Source of the DNA: Streptomyces sp. NRRL F-5123
GTDB taxonomy: Bacteria; Actinomycetota; Actinomycetes; Streptomycetales; Streptomycetaceae
Assembly (NCBI RefSeq): GCF_000721495.1
Contig: NZ_JOHY01000010.1
Span: 101,526-165,525 of the forward strand
Reading direction: 5' to 3'
Length of the DNA stretch: 64,000 nt
The stretch's first letter is position 1. Every line of letters starts with the position of its first letter. Below the pieces are notes generated by a model. That model saw only the letters and a program-made list of their open reading frames with translations. It searched no databases and was not told the origin of the DNA. Positions 17,006 through 25,837 of the stretch are shown here, one piece after another. Both the position numbers and the translations under genes were made by a program.

Positions 17006-19651
17006 TCAGCGCGGGGGGCGCACCGCGTAGAGGGTCTTCGGCTGCATGCCCTTGCCGGACGCGAACGTGGACGCCTGCGCGACGAGCAGCCCGCTTCCCG
17101 GGTCCTCCGCCCACGCCTCGATGTAGCCGTCGGGGATGCCGTCGGGAGCCGTCCACACGTCGTGGCCCGTCGCCGGATCGACGCCCGCGAGGCCGAACGG
17201 CGCGGGCGTGGGCGGCCGTCCGGCCGGGGCCGCGGTGGCGGGCGGCCCGGAGCTGACGGTGAACGGGACCCAGGGGGCGGCGACGGCGGTCGGAGCCGTG
17301 CCGTCCGCGCCGGCCCAGGAACCGGCGGGCAGCGGCATCCGGCCCTGCCCCTCCCAGAGCACCGCGCCGGTTCGGGCGTCGAGGGCGCTGTACTTCCCGC
17401 CGGGCGCCGAGGGGCCGGGCGGCTCGTCCACGCTGATCACGCACGGCCGCGGATCTCCCGCCCCGAGCCCCATGAACCACGCGGGCGACTTCCGGCTCCA
17501 CAGCGCGTGGCCGTCGTCCATCGAGTACGCGGTGAAACCCCCCGCGTACTGCGCGCTGCCCTCGCGTCTGAGGCGCTGCACGAAGAAGGCGCCCGACGGG
17601 GAGGACACCCCGACGTAGCCCTCCGCCCCGGACACCGGCACGCTGCCGCGTACCGTGCCGTCCTCGACGCTCACCAGGGTCAGGGACGACGGGTCGGTCT
17701 CCCCGGCGGCGAGGAGGGCGGTGGGCGCGTGGGCGGACACGCGCCACGAGCCGGTCCAGCGGGTGGACTTGGTGGTCGGGTCGAGGCAGAGCAGGATCCC
17801 GAACCCGCCCGGTGACTGCGGGTCCTCGCGACCGATCAGCAGGGCCTCGGCGGAGACCGTCGTCACGGAGTTGATGATCGCCTGGCCGTCGGTCTCGTCG
17901 GTCTCCCACGTCCACCGCCACAACTCCTCGGCGTCCGACGCCCGGAGGGCGACGAGGAATTTCGCGAGGACCGCATAGAGGGTCCTGCCGTCGGCCGAGA
18001 GCGCGAGGTGGGGGAAGCCGGTGTTGAGGAGCCAGTTGCTGCCGGAGGGCGGGGCCGGGAGCTGGAGGGAGTAGCTCCAGGACGCCTCGCCCGTCGCGGG
18101 CGCGATGCGGCGGATCCGCCGGTCCTCGGTACTGAGGTAGAGCGCGCCGTCCTGGCCGATGACGTAGCCGTAGGCGCTGTCGTCGGCCTTCGAGGCGTCG
18201 GAGAGGTCGGGCAGCTTCCACCGGCGCTCGCCGGTGGTGAGGTCGACGCCGATGAGCTGCTTGTCGTCCTCCAGGAGGGCGGCGCCGGAGGCGAGGCCGA
18301 CGAACTGCTCGGTGGCCGGGATCTGCCAGGCGAGTGCGGCCTTCCCGAGGCCCTTGCCGCTGCCGCTGCCGCCGTCGCCGTCGCCGTCGCCCTTGTCCGG
18401 GAGCAGGGCGAGGGTGGTGGCCGTGGCCCCGCCCGCGACGACGACGCCGATCCCCGCGAGCAGCACCGTCCGCCGGGTGGGGCGGCGCCTGTCCGGTACG
18501 GGCGCGGGTACGGGCTCGGCCGGCGGTACGGGAGCGGGGGCGGTCTCCGTCGGAGCCTGCGGGACGGATACGGGGTCCGGCTCGGGCGGACGTACGGGCG
18601 GCGGCGCGTCCGGGCGGGTCGGGACGGACGCGGGGTCCGGCGCCGTACCCTCCGCCCCCTGCGGCGTGAGCGCACCCTCCGGCGTACCCGGCGACGCACC
18701 CGCCACGGGCCCCAGCGCCGCCGCGGCCCCCGCGTACGGCATCAGCCGGGCCGCGACCTCCGTCGCCGACGCCGGGCGGGCGGCCGGGGACTTGGCCAGC
18801 AGCGCGAGGACGAGCTCGTCGAGGGCGGGCGGGATGCCGGGGCGGGCGGCGGAGGGCGGGACCGGGGCCTCGGTCGCGTGGGCGAGGAGTTGCGCGGTGA
18901 CGACGCGGTCGCCGAACGGCGGGCGGCCGGTGAGCAGATGGTGCAGCAGGCAGCCGAGCGCATAGAGGTCGGCGCGGTGGTCGACGGCCGCGCCCGTGGC
19001 CTGCTCGGGCGACATCCAGGGCGCCGAGCCGAGGACGGCGGCGGGCGCGCTGAGCTTGGTGAGGTCGTAGGAGAGGTCGAAGGCGGCGATGCCGAAGTCC
19101 AGGACGGTGGCGCGCCCGCGGTCGTCGACCATGACGTTGGCGGGCTTGATGTCGCGGTGCACGATGCCGCGCGCGTGCGCGGCCGCGAGCGCGAGGGCGA
19201 CCTGCCGGGCGAGGTCGGCCGCGGCGGCGGGCGGCAGCGGGCCGCGGTCGTCGAGGACCCGGTCGAGGCTGCTGCCGGCGGCGAGGGCCATCACGATGAA
19301 GACCTCGGAGCCGTCGCGCCCGAAGTCGTGGACGGTCAGCACGTGTTCGTCGACGAGCTGCGCCGCGGCCGTCGCCTCCCGCTCCAGCCGCCGTACGGCG
19401 CCGGCGTCGTCGGCGAGCGGGCCGCGGATGAGCTTGATCGCGACCGCGCGGTGCAGCACCGGGTCGTCCGCCCGCCACACCTCACCCATGCCGCCGCGCC
19501 CGAGCCGCTCCTGCAGCCGGTAGCGCCCGGCGAGCGTCCGCCCGTCCGGAACCCCGGGAGCCGCCGGAACGCCCGGACCCGCCCCCGCCCCCTCCGCCGC
19601 GGGCTCCCCCGGCGTACCGCTCCCGGCGCCGGCCACGTTCCCGTCCACCAC
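17006..19651 (-). CDS. Transmembrane Ser/Thr protein kinase with PQQ-like beta-propeller sensor
   Basis: An 881-residue Hanks-type kinase. Residues 40-305 form the kinase domain: glycine loop [10 protein letters not shown], catalytic Lys in AIKLI (K73), HRDIKPANV with D167, and LDFGIA with D185, so the kinase should be active. A Pro-rich linker (about 315-388) leads to one membrane helix (395-417). The outside part contains repeated Trp-rich blades (LAWQIP, WKLP, WSYSL, WRWTW, LWSRKSP) of a PQQ-like propeller. The protein probably senses an extracellular ligand or wall component and phosphorylates cytoplasmic targets. Streptomycetes encode many such kinases. It is divergent from the choice-of-anchor gene and has no phosphatase gene beside it. 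Confidence 0.92.
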   Translation of the reverse strand: MVDGNVAGAGSGTPGEPAAEGAGAGPGVPAAPGVPDGRTLAGRYRLQERLGRGGMGEVWRADDPVLHRAVAIKLIRGPLADDAGAVRRLEREATAAAQLVDEHVLTVHDFGRDGSEVFIVMALAAGSSLDRVLDDRGPLPPAAAADLARQVALALAAAHARGIVHRDIKPANVMVDDRGRATVLDFGIAAFDLSYDLTKLSAPAAVLGSAPWMSPEQATGAAVDHRADLYALGCLLHHLLTGRPPFGDRVVTAQLLAHATEAPVPPSAARPGIPPALDELVLALLAKSPAARPASATEVAARLMPYAGAAAALGPVAGASPGTPEGALTPQGAEGTAPDPASVPTRPDAPPPVRPPEPDPVSVPQAPTETAPAPVPPAEPVPAPVPDRRRPTRRTVLLAGIGVVVAGGATATTLALLPDKGDGDGDGGSGSGKGLGKAALAWQIPATEQFVGLASGAALLEDDKQLIGVDLTTGERRWKLPDLSDASKADDSAYGYVIGQDGALYLSTEDRRIRRIAPATGEASWSYSLQLPAPPSGSNWLLNTGFPHLALSADGRTLYAVLAKFLVALRASDAEELWRWTWETDETDGQAIINSVTTVSAEALLIGREDPQSPGGFGILLCLDPTTKSTRWTGSWRVSAHAPTALLAAGETDPSSLTLVSVEDGTVRGSVPVSGAEGYVGVSSPSGAFFVQRLRREGSAQYAGGFTAYSMDDGHALWSRKSPAWFMGLGAGDPRPCVISVDEPPGPSAPGGKYSALDARTGAVLWEGQGRMPLPAGSWAGADGTAPTAVAAPWVPFTVSSGPPATAAPAGRPPTPAPFGLAGVDPATGHDVWTAPDGIPDGYIEAWAEDPGSGLLVAQASTFASGKGMQPKTLYAVRPPR

Positions 19652-19941
19652 GTCCGCATCCCCCCGGCTGACCAGACGTCAATCATCGACTACGACGTGA
19701 TCACCGCGCCAGCGGATCCGGCCATCCCGCCCGCCGGACCGGGCGCGACCGTGCTCGCCGCTGCCCCGCACCCGTATCCGCTCGGCCCCGCCCGCGGCGG
19801 GGAACCGGGACAGCCCCGGTCGGGCCCGTCCTCCCGGACTACTCGCACGGCCCACGCCGGTGTGCGCCGATCGGATGCAGGAGGAGACGCGCCCCCGCCG
19901 GTCCGGAGGATTCGCGAGCCCGTCTGCCTACGGTCGCGGGC

Positions 19942-21228
19942 ATGCGCAAACCACTCTTCGCCACAGCCGGCCTCGCCGTGTGCACGTGCAGCCTCGCCGT
20001 CGCCGGGCTCGTCGCCATGCCCTCCGCGCCCGCCGCGGTCGCCGCGACCCGCGCGGTCGGCAACCCCGTCACCGGCAACCAGGGCTTCGGGACCATCGTC
20101 GAGCACGACGCCGTGCTCGGCACCACCGAGACCGAGGGGACGGTCGCCCTCGGCGGTGACCTGTCCTTCGGCCCCGCCTACAACGTCGCGCTGCACACCG
20201 CCGGCGACTTCGTCGACGACGGCGACGCGCAGCCCACCGCGCTGCTGGTCGGCGGCCGTGTGCAGACCGCCACCAGCGACCCGGCGGGCGTACTCCAGGT
20301 GCTGAACAACGGCTACGTCAAGATCGGCGACCCCACCGGGGTGGACGTGCTCGACCGGGACCAGAACAACGCGAGCGTCAACACCCGGGTCGTCCCGGAG
20401 GGCGCGGGATACGACGCCACGCCCCGCATCCAGCTCACCACCGACCAGCCGCCCGCCTCCGTCGCCCCGAAGCCGGGCCTCATCGACTTCACGACGCTCT
20501 TCTCCGACTACCGCGCCCGGGCCGCCGCGATGGCCACCTGCGACGCCAACGTCGTGCTGCGGCACGCGAACGGCGACCCGCTCGACCCGCAGACCGGCTT
20601 CCCCGACGGCACGGACGCCTACGTGAGCCTCGTCCCCGGGCGGACCAACGTCCTGCACATCACCGGCGACGACCTCAACCACATCGGCAACCTCACCTTC
20701 CGCGACCACCCCACCGCGAACACCCCCTTCCTCGTCGTCGTCGACACCACCGCCACCGGCGGGCAGTACACCTGGGACGTGCCGACGCTCGCAGGCGTCA
20801 GCGGGGACCAGGCGCCCTACATGCTCTGGGACTTCCCGGACGCCACGGACATCGAACTGGCCACCGGTGACAGCCTGGAAGGCACGATCTACGCCCCGAA
20901 CGCCCACCTCACCGACACCGACGCCGCCAACATCGAGGGCGACATCGTCGTACGCCAACTGACCGCGGGCCCACAGCTCGCGAACGGCACCTGGGTCAAC
21001 GCGGGCGAGATCCACAACTTCCCCTTCAACGCGTCGATCGACTGCGGCACCCTCCCGACGACGACGCCGCCGACCACGACCCCGCCCACCACCCCGCCGA
21101 CGACACCCCCGACCACGCCGCCCACCACGCCTCCGACCACCCCGCCGACGACACCCCCCACGACCCCGCCCACCACCTGCCCGCCCAGCACCAAGCCGCC
21201 GACCTACGGGCACGGCTACGCGGACTGA
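19942..21228 (+). CDS. Secreted choice-of-anchor A family protein with Pro-Thr tail
   Basis: A 428-residue exported protein. It has a signal peptide ending near residue 35 (SAPAAVAA), then a choice-of-anchor A domain of about 300 residues. The region after residue 370 is a long Pro/Thr repeat, followed by a short Cys-containing tail (TCPPSTKPPTYGHGY). In this family the C-terminus usually carries a wall anchor. Here no LPXTG or LAXTG sortase motif and no terminal membrane helix follow, so it is likely released or held by the Pro-Thr stalk. The function is unknown; surface adhesion is a common suggestion. Confidence 0.82.
   Translation: MRKPLFATAGLAVCTCSLAVAGLVAMPSAPAAVAATRAVGNPVTGNQGFGTIVEHDAVLGTTETEGTVALGGDLSFGPAYNVALHTAGDFVDDGDAQPTALLVGGRVQTATSDPAGVLQVLNNGYVKIGDPTGVDVLDRDQNNASVNTRVVPEGAGYDATPRIQLTTDQPPASVAPKPGLIDFTTLFSDYRARAAAMATCDANVVLRHANGDPLDPQTGFPDGTDAYVSLVPGRTNVLHITGDDLNHIGNLTFRDHPTANTPFLVVVDTTATGGQYTWDVPTLAGVSGDQAPYMLWDFPDATDIELATGDSLEGTIYAPNAHLTDTDAANIEGDIVVRQLTAGPQLANGTWVNAGEIHNFPFNASIDCGTLPTTTPPTTTPPTTPPTTPPTTPPTTPPTTPPTTPPTTPPTTCPPSTKPPTYGHGYAD
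21055..21177 (+). repeat. Coding tandem repeat for a Pro-Thr stalk
   Basis: About 120 bp encode iterated PTTPPTT units at the C-terminus of the choice-of-anchor protein. The DNA repeats with period 12-21 bp (ACCACCCCGCCGACGAC-type units), so copy number may vary between strains through slippage. It is the region most likely to be misassembled. Confidence 0.75.
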
Positions 21229-21275
21229 GGCCCGCGCACCCGTCACCCCGCCCGGGGCGGCGGCCCCCGCCGGGC

Positions 21276-22700
21276 TCAGCTCTTGAGGGCCCGGTCCACG
21301 AGCGGGCCGGCCGCCCCGGTGTAGTTCGCCGGGTCCAGCAGGTCCGCCAACTGCTCCGCGTCCAGCAGGCCTTGCAGCCGCGGCTCGTCCGCCAGGACGT
21401 CGGCGAGCGGGCGGCCCTCAGCGGCGGCCCGCTGCGAGGCCGCGCCCATCAGCTCCTTCGCCGCGGCCTTGCCGAGCGCCGGGGCCAGCACCGCCGAGAC
21501 GCGTTCGGAGGCGATCTGCCCGCCGGTCGCGGCGAGGTTGGCGCGCATCCGCTCCGGGTGGACGCTGAGCCCTCGCACCAGCTCGACCGCGGTGTACGCG
21601 GCCCCGCCCGTCAGCCGCAGGCACTCGCGCAGCGGCTGCCACTCGGCGTGCCACACGCCCGCCGAGCGCTCGTCCTCGGTGACCAGGCAGGACGCCAGCA
21701 CCCCTGACAGCGCCGGGACCTGGATCGCCGCCGAGCGGATGAGCGTGGCCAGCACCGGATTGCGCTTGTGCGGCATCGCGGAGGACACCCCGCGGCCCGC
21801 CCCGCCCGGCTCGGCGGCCTCGCCGACCTCCGTGCGGGCCAGCACCAGCACGTCGGCGGCGATCTTGCCGAGCGCCCCCGCGGTGTGCGCGAGCGCGGCC
21901 CCGAGATCCGCGAGCGGCGTGCGCAGCGCGTGCCAGGGCAGGACGGGCACGGCCAGGCCGGTTTCGGCGGCGAAGGCGGTCACCAGGTCGAGCACGGCGG
22001 CGGGTTCGGCGCCCTCGCCCGCGTACTGGTGGTAGCCGGCCAGCGTGCCGGCCGCGCCGCCGAGCGACACCGGCAGCCCGCGGTCGGCGACCGCGCCGAT
22101 CCGCTCCGCGGCGTCCAGCACCAGCTGCCGCCAGCCCGCGGCCTTCAGCCCGAAGGTGGTGGGCACGGCGTGCAGCGCGAGGGTGCGGCCGGCCATGACG
22201 GTGTCGCGGTGCTCGGCGGCGAGCGCCGCGAGGGCGTCGGCGACGGTGTGCAGGTCGGCGCGGATCAGCCGCAGCGCCCGCGCGGCGACCAGCATCGCGC
22301 CGGTGTCCAGGATGTCCTGGCTGGTGGAGCCGCGGTGCACGAACTCCGCCGCGTCCGGCGCCCGTTCGGCGACGACACGGGTGAGCGCCGCGACCAGTCC
22401 GACGACCGGGTTGGCGGTCTCCCGCGCGGCGAGCGCGAGCCCCCGTACGTCCAGGTGCTCGGCCCGCGCGGCCGCCGTGATCGCCTCGGCGGCGGCCGCG
22501 GGCACGGTCCCGCAGCGCACCTGCGCCCGCACCAGCGCCGCTTCGGCGTCCAGCATCGCCTGCAGCCAGGCGGCGTCGCCGACCGCGGCCTCCGCCGGGG
22601 TGCCCGCCCGTACGGGGGAGAGCAACCCCAGGTCGGCCCAGGCGGGTTGGTGCTCCCCGTACGGTGTCGCGCTCATGTCCTCGTCCTTCCGCTCCGTCAT
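21276..22700 (-). CDS. Lyase of the fumarase/aspartase superfamily, probable nitrosuccinate lyase (CreD-like)
   Basis: A 474-residue lyase of the PcaB/adenylosuccinate-lyase branch. The superfamily signature loop is GVSSAMPHKRNP, carrying the catalytic Ser, and the earlier HRGSTSQDI segment is also present. The start at 22700 is used because its ATGA overlaps the stop of the upstream FAD-enzyme gene, implying coupled synthesis; the ATG at 22676 is the alternative. Annotation by similarity would be 3-carboxy-cis,cis-muconate cycloisomerase. However, no protocatechuate genes are near, and coupling to a CreE-like FAD enzyme fits nitrosuccinate lyase, which releases nitrous acid and fumarate in the aspartate-nitrosuccinate pathway. 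The substrate assignment is inference. Confidence 0.75.
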   Translation of the reverse strand: MTERKDEDMSATPYGEHQPAWADLGLLSPVRAGTPAEAAVGDAAWLQAMLDAEAALVRAQVRCGTVPAAAAEAITAAARAEHLDVRGLALAARETANPVVGLVAALTRVVAERAPDAAEFVHRGSTSQDILDTGAMLVAARALRLIRADLHTVADALAALAAEHRDTVMAGRTLALHAVPTTFGLKAAGWRQLVLDAAERIGAVADRGLPVSLGGAAGTLAGYHQYAGEGAEPAAVLDLVTAFAAETGLAVPVLPWHALRTPLADLGAALAHTAGALGKIAADVLVLARTEVGEAAEPGGAGRGVSSAMPHKRNPVLATLIRSAAIQVPALSGVLASCLVTEDERSAGVWHAEWQPLRECLRLTGGAAYTAVELVRGLSVHPERMRANLAATGGQIASERVSAVLAPALGKAAAKELMGAASQRAAAEGRPLADVLADEPRLQGLLDAEQLADLLDPANYTGAAGPLVDRALKS

Positions 22701-24751
22701 GCCCTCGTCCCCGTGCCCTCCACCGTACGGTCGCGCCTGCCGGCCGGCTCCGGCAGCCGGCCCTGCGGGAGGCCGGGTTCTGGCAGCGCGAGGACGGCGG
22801 CGGCGATGTCGTCGGACTCCTCCAGGGTGACCGAGCCGACGCCGGGGCGGATGCCCGCCGCCGTCACCCAGTGCACGGACTCCGTCGGCACGCCGTACGC
22901 GAAGCGCCGCGGGTGTGCGGTGCCGTGGGCGTCGAGCAGGCGGCAGGGGCGGCGCGAGACGGCGAGGCCGCCGGTCTCGTAGTCCGTGCCGTCGGTGCCG
23001 GGGACGCGGTAGGTGCGGCACTGTCCGGTCCGCAGCAGGTGCGTCATCAGCGGGTCGGCGGTGCGGCGCAGGTCGATGTCCGGCAGCCGGGCCTCGATCA
23101 GCGCGGTGGCCCGCACCCGCACGTCGGCGATCTCGGTGGAGGTCGCCACGAAGCACGGCCCGCCGTCCGCCGGGTCCGCGGCGATGCCGACCCGCATGCC
23201 GGGCCCGGTGACGTCCAGGATCCCGGCGTCGATGAGTGCGGCCATCTCCTCGATACGGGACGCGGGCGGGCCGATCGACAGGTAGGCGTTGAGCGGGGTG
23301 TACCAGCCGTCCAGCTCGTCGCGGTGCGAGGCGGCGTCCAGCCCGCCGTGGTCGACCGCGAGCCGCACCTCGTTGCGCAGGTCGCGCAGGATGTCCAGGG
23401 CGGCTTTGAACGGCCCGTCCACGTTGCCCTCGTGGGCCTTGCGCACGTCGTCGTCGAGGTAACCGCGCAGCCAGCCGCGGAAGGCGGCAACGTCCCGCAA
23501 CTCCGGTGCGCCGTAGGGGCGTTCGACACGGCCCCAGTCCCAGCGGTCGGCGGGCGCGATGCCCGCCTCGTCCAGCAGCCGCTGCTCGTCCTCGCCGGGC
23601 GCGGCGCGCAGGTAGCGTGCCGCGAAGTCCGCGGCCCTCGCGGGGGTTTCGCGGTGTGCGAGCAGCGTCTCGTAGTAGACGCACTGCACTTCCATCGCGA
23701 TCAGCGCCCACAGCCCGGTGCCGAAGCGCACCGGCTCGCTCGCGGTGGCCGGGGTGCGCAGCGCCGCGACGTACTCGGCGGTGAGCAGCCGCGGGGTGTA
23801 ACGCCCGTGCGCACCCTTCTGGTTGTCGCCCCGCGCCTGGTACGGCACGCCGCGCCGCGACCCCGCCACCAGGTGCGGCTCCTTTCCCGAGGGCCGGTAG
23901 ACCAGCCGTCCGCCGCTGCGCTCGAACACCCCGCCGCGGGCGTGCGTGAAGAGCGCCATGTAGTCGAAGAAGCCGAGGCCCAGGCCGCGCAGCAGCACCG
24001 TCTCACCGGGCGCGACCGCCGACACGTCGGTGTCCGCGGGGTTGGCGGGCGGGATGTACGTGAGCTGGTGCCGGGCGGCGAACGCCGTCAACTCCCGCTC
24101 GGTGCTGGTCGGGTGGACGGGCACATGGCCCTGCGCGAGCAGCACCGCGCCGAGGCCGGCCAGCCGGGTGCCGTCCTCCAGCAGCACGGTCTGCGGCCCG
24201 TGCGGGCCGAGCGCGCTGTCCCCGTCGTCCAGCGCGACCGCCCGCGACGCGTGCACCCTGACGCGTACGTGCGCGGGGGCGTCCGCGGCGACGTGGCGGA
24301 AGGCCCACGTCAGGTACTGCCCGTAGAGCGCGCGGGTCGGGTAGGTGTCCGGCCCGATCGCGCGGGCCTCGCGCAGCGCGGCGTCGTCCGGTCCCGGCGC
24401 GCCCGAGGCGTCCGCGATGTCGGCGAGCGCCTTCGCCCACTCGTACAGGCTCGGGCCGCGCTCCAGCGGCCCCTCGATGCTGACGCTCGCGTCCGTGAAG
24501 ACGGTGACCTGGCTCGCGACGGTGTTCATGAGCAGGTGCCGCGACTGGTCCAGCCGCCACACCCGCCCCGCGCCGGGCGGGTCGGGGTCCACGACGTGCA
24601 GCGTGAGCCGCTGCCACCGCGGGTGCCGCCGTTCACGGGCGACGATCCGCTCCAGCAGCGAGAGCCCGCGCGGTCCGGCGCCCACGACGCACACCTCCAA
24701 CCCGCGCCCCGCCGCCCCGTCGGACGGCGGTTCGCCCCCGTAGTACGACAT
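22697..24751 (-). CDS. FAD/NAD(P)-binding monooxygenase, probable aspartate N-oxygenase (CreE-like)
   Basis: A 684-residue flavoprotein with an N-terminal Rossmann motif, VVGAGPRGLSLLERI, followed by LTLHVVDPDPPGAGRVW. This is the NAD_binding_9-type architecture of CreE and FzmM. In cremeomycin and fosfazinomycin biosynthesis, those enzymes oxidise L-aspartate to nitrosuccinate using FAD and NADPH. The large size and the neighbouring coupled lyase match that pair. The ATG at 24751 has GAGAGGGG upstream; a GTG at 24772 is a possible longer start. No membrane segments or signal are seen. Homology to CreE is judged from remembered features and needs an alignment. Confidence 0.75.
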   Translation of the reverse strand: MSYYGGEPPSDGAAGRGLEVCVVGAGPRGLSLLERIVARERRHPRWQRLTLHVVDPDPPGAGRVWRLDQSRHLLMNTVASQVTVFTDASVSIEGPLERGPSLYEWAKALADIADASGAPGPDDAALREARAIGPDTYPTRALYGQYLTWAFRHVAADAPAHVRVRVHASRAVALDDGDSALGPHGPQTVLLEDGTRLAGLGAVLLAQGHVPVHPTSTERELTAFAARHQLTYIPPANPADTDVSAVAPGETVLLRGLGLGFFDYMALFTHARGGVFERSGGRLVYRPSGKEPHLVAGSRRGVPYQARGDNQKGAHGRYTPRLLTAEYVAALRTPATASEPVRFGTGLWALIAMEVQCVYYETLLAHRETPARAADFAARYLRAAPGEDEQRLLDEAGIAPADRWDWGRVERPYGAPELRDVAAFRGWLRGYLDDDVRKAHEGNVDGPFKAALDILRDLRNEVRLAVDHGGLDAASHRDELDGWYTPLNAYLSIGPPASRIEEMAALIDAGILDVTGPGMRVGIAADPADGGPCFVATSTEIADVRVRATALIEARLPDIDLRRTADPLMTHLLRTGQCRTYRVPGTDGTDYETGGLAVSRRPCRLLDAHGTAHPRRFAYGVPTESVHWVTAAGIRPGVGSVTLEESDDIAAAVLALPEPGLPQGRLPEPAGRRDRTVEGTGTRA

Positions 24752-24977
24752 CCGGGCCAGCCCCTCTCCCACGTGAGTGCCTCACTTCACGGACTACGCC
24801 CACCTTTGGTCCGCCGCCTTGCCGCCCACTATCCGCGCCCTTGGCGCCCTGGTAGTCGCGATCTGCCGCGCGGGGCGGCATGCGTTTCGCGCCGCGGGGC
24901 GAGCGTTCTGCGCTGCCGCGCCGGGCGGGGGCGGCGGGCGGCGGGCGCGTCCGGGGAACGACTGCGTCGCCGGGCCC

Positions 24978-25532
24978 CTAGGAGCACTCACCCCGCACGG
25001 CGGCGCGGTCCAGCGCGGCAAGGCGGCTGCTCGCGTACCCGCGGATCCGCTTCGTGCGCCCGCGTTCGCCGAGCCGGCGGAGCACGGCCGGTTCGGGCGA
25101 GGCCTGCGCGAGGCGCACCTGCAGCCAGTCGCTCCACGACTCCTGGACCTCGCCGTCCGCGAGCAGCGGGGTCAGCGCGGCGCTCTGCAGGAGCGCCACG
25201 TCCCGCGCGTACCGCTGCGCGTACTCCCTGCTGTACTCCCAGCGCAGTTGCGCGATCCACCGCGCCCGCTCCCCCTCCGGGAGCCTCTCGAGCACCGGCA
25301 GCAGCACGCTCAGCGCGACGTTCTGATCCGGCTCGAACCAGATCACCTCGAAGAGCAGGCCGAAGTTCTCCGCTTCCCCGAGGGCCGCCTCGTACAGCCT
25401 CCACCGGTCGTGCCCGTTGTCCGCGTCCCCGACCGGCAGACCCGTGCGGTCAGCCAGCTCGTCGAGGACGGCGACGAGCCGGCCGTCCTCGTCCCGTCTT
25501 CCGTCGTCCACCCGGAATCGCCCCCCTGTCAT
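24978..25532 (-). CDS. Hypothetical protein (184 residues)
   Basis: A soluble, Leu/Arg/Glu-rich protein, probably all alpha-helical, with no signal peptide or membrane segment. The ATG at 25532 has an excellent GGAGGGGG site, and the reading frame upstream of it is low-complexity. Notable segments are LLFEVIWFEPDQNVALSVLLPVLERLP and an Arg-rich C-terminal region. No family is recognised. It lies 226 bp downstream of the CreE-like gene's start on the same strand, so it could lead that operon or be independent. The 305 bp upstream of it (25533-25837) contain no recognisable gene. Confidence 0.6.
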   Translation of the reverse strand: MTGGRFRVDDGRRDEDGRLVAVLDELADRTGLPVGDADNGHDRWRLYEAALGEAENFGLLFEVIWFEPDQNVALSVLLPVLERLPEGERARWIAQLRWEYSREYAQRYARDVALLQSAALTPLLADGEVQESWSDWLQVRLAQASPEPAVLRRLGERGRTKRIRGYASSRLAALDRAAVRGECS

Positions 25533-25837
25533 GAATCCCCCTCCATGGACGGGCGCGCGCGGCCTTCCCGTTGCACGGAATCGGCCGCTGCCGCGGCCGC
25601 CCCCCCGACGCTCCATGGCCGGAACGGCCGCTGCGCCCCCGCGCAGCCGACCGGACAAATGACCATACGCCCAGCAGCTGTGATCCGGCCCCGAATGATT
25701 CAGCCATGAACAAGTCTGCGGAGTCGCACCCGTCACCAGCGCCACCGGCGCGCGCTCCGGCGCGCAGGAGGCGGCCACCCCACCGCCTCGGAGACGCGGC
25801 CGACGCCGCGGTGAGTCGAACACCGGGCCGGCGGAGC

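Noticed and set aside
21055..21177. CRISPR array
   Set aside because: The repeats are short, continuous and in frame, without spacers or cas genes; they encode a Pro-Thr stalk.
21276..22700. Protocatechuate-pathway PcaB
   Set aside because: No pcaGH, pcaC or pcaD lies nearby, while a coupled CreE-like flavoprotein does. Kept only as an alternative.
21276..23711. Extended 811-residue version of the lyase
   Set aside because: The first 340 residues overlap the FAD enzyme out of frame and are Arg/Pro-rich. The start at 22700 with ATGA coupling is better.
22664..25534. 956-residue plus-strand frame
   Set aside because: It runs antisense to two genes with recognisable motifs and ends in low-complexity sequence.
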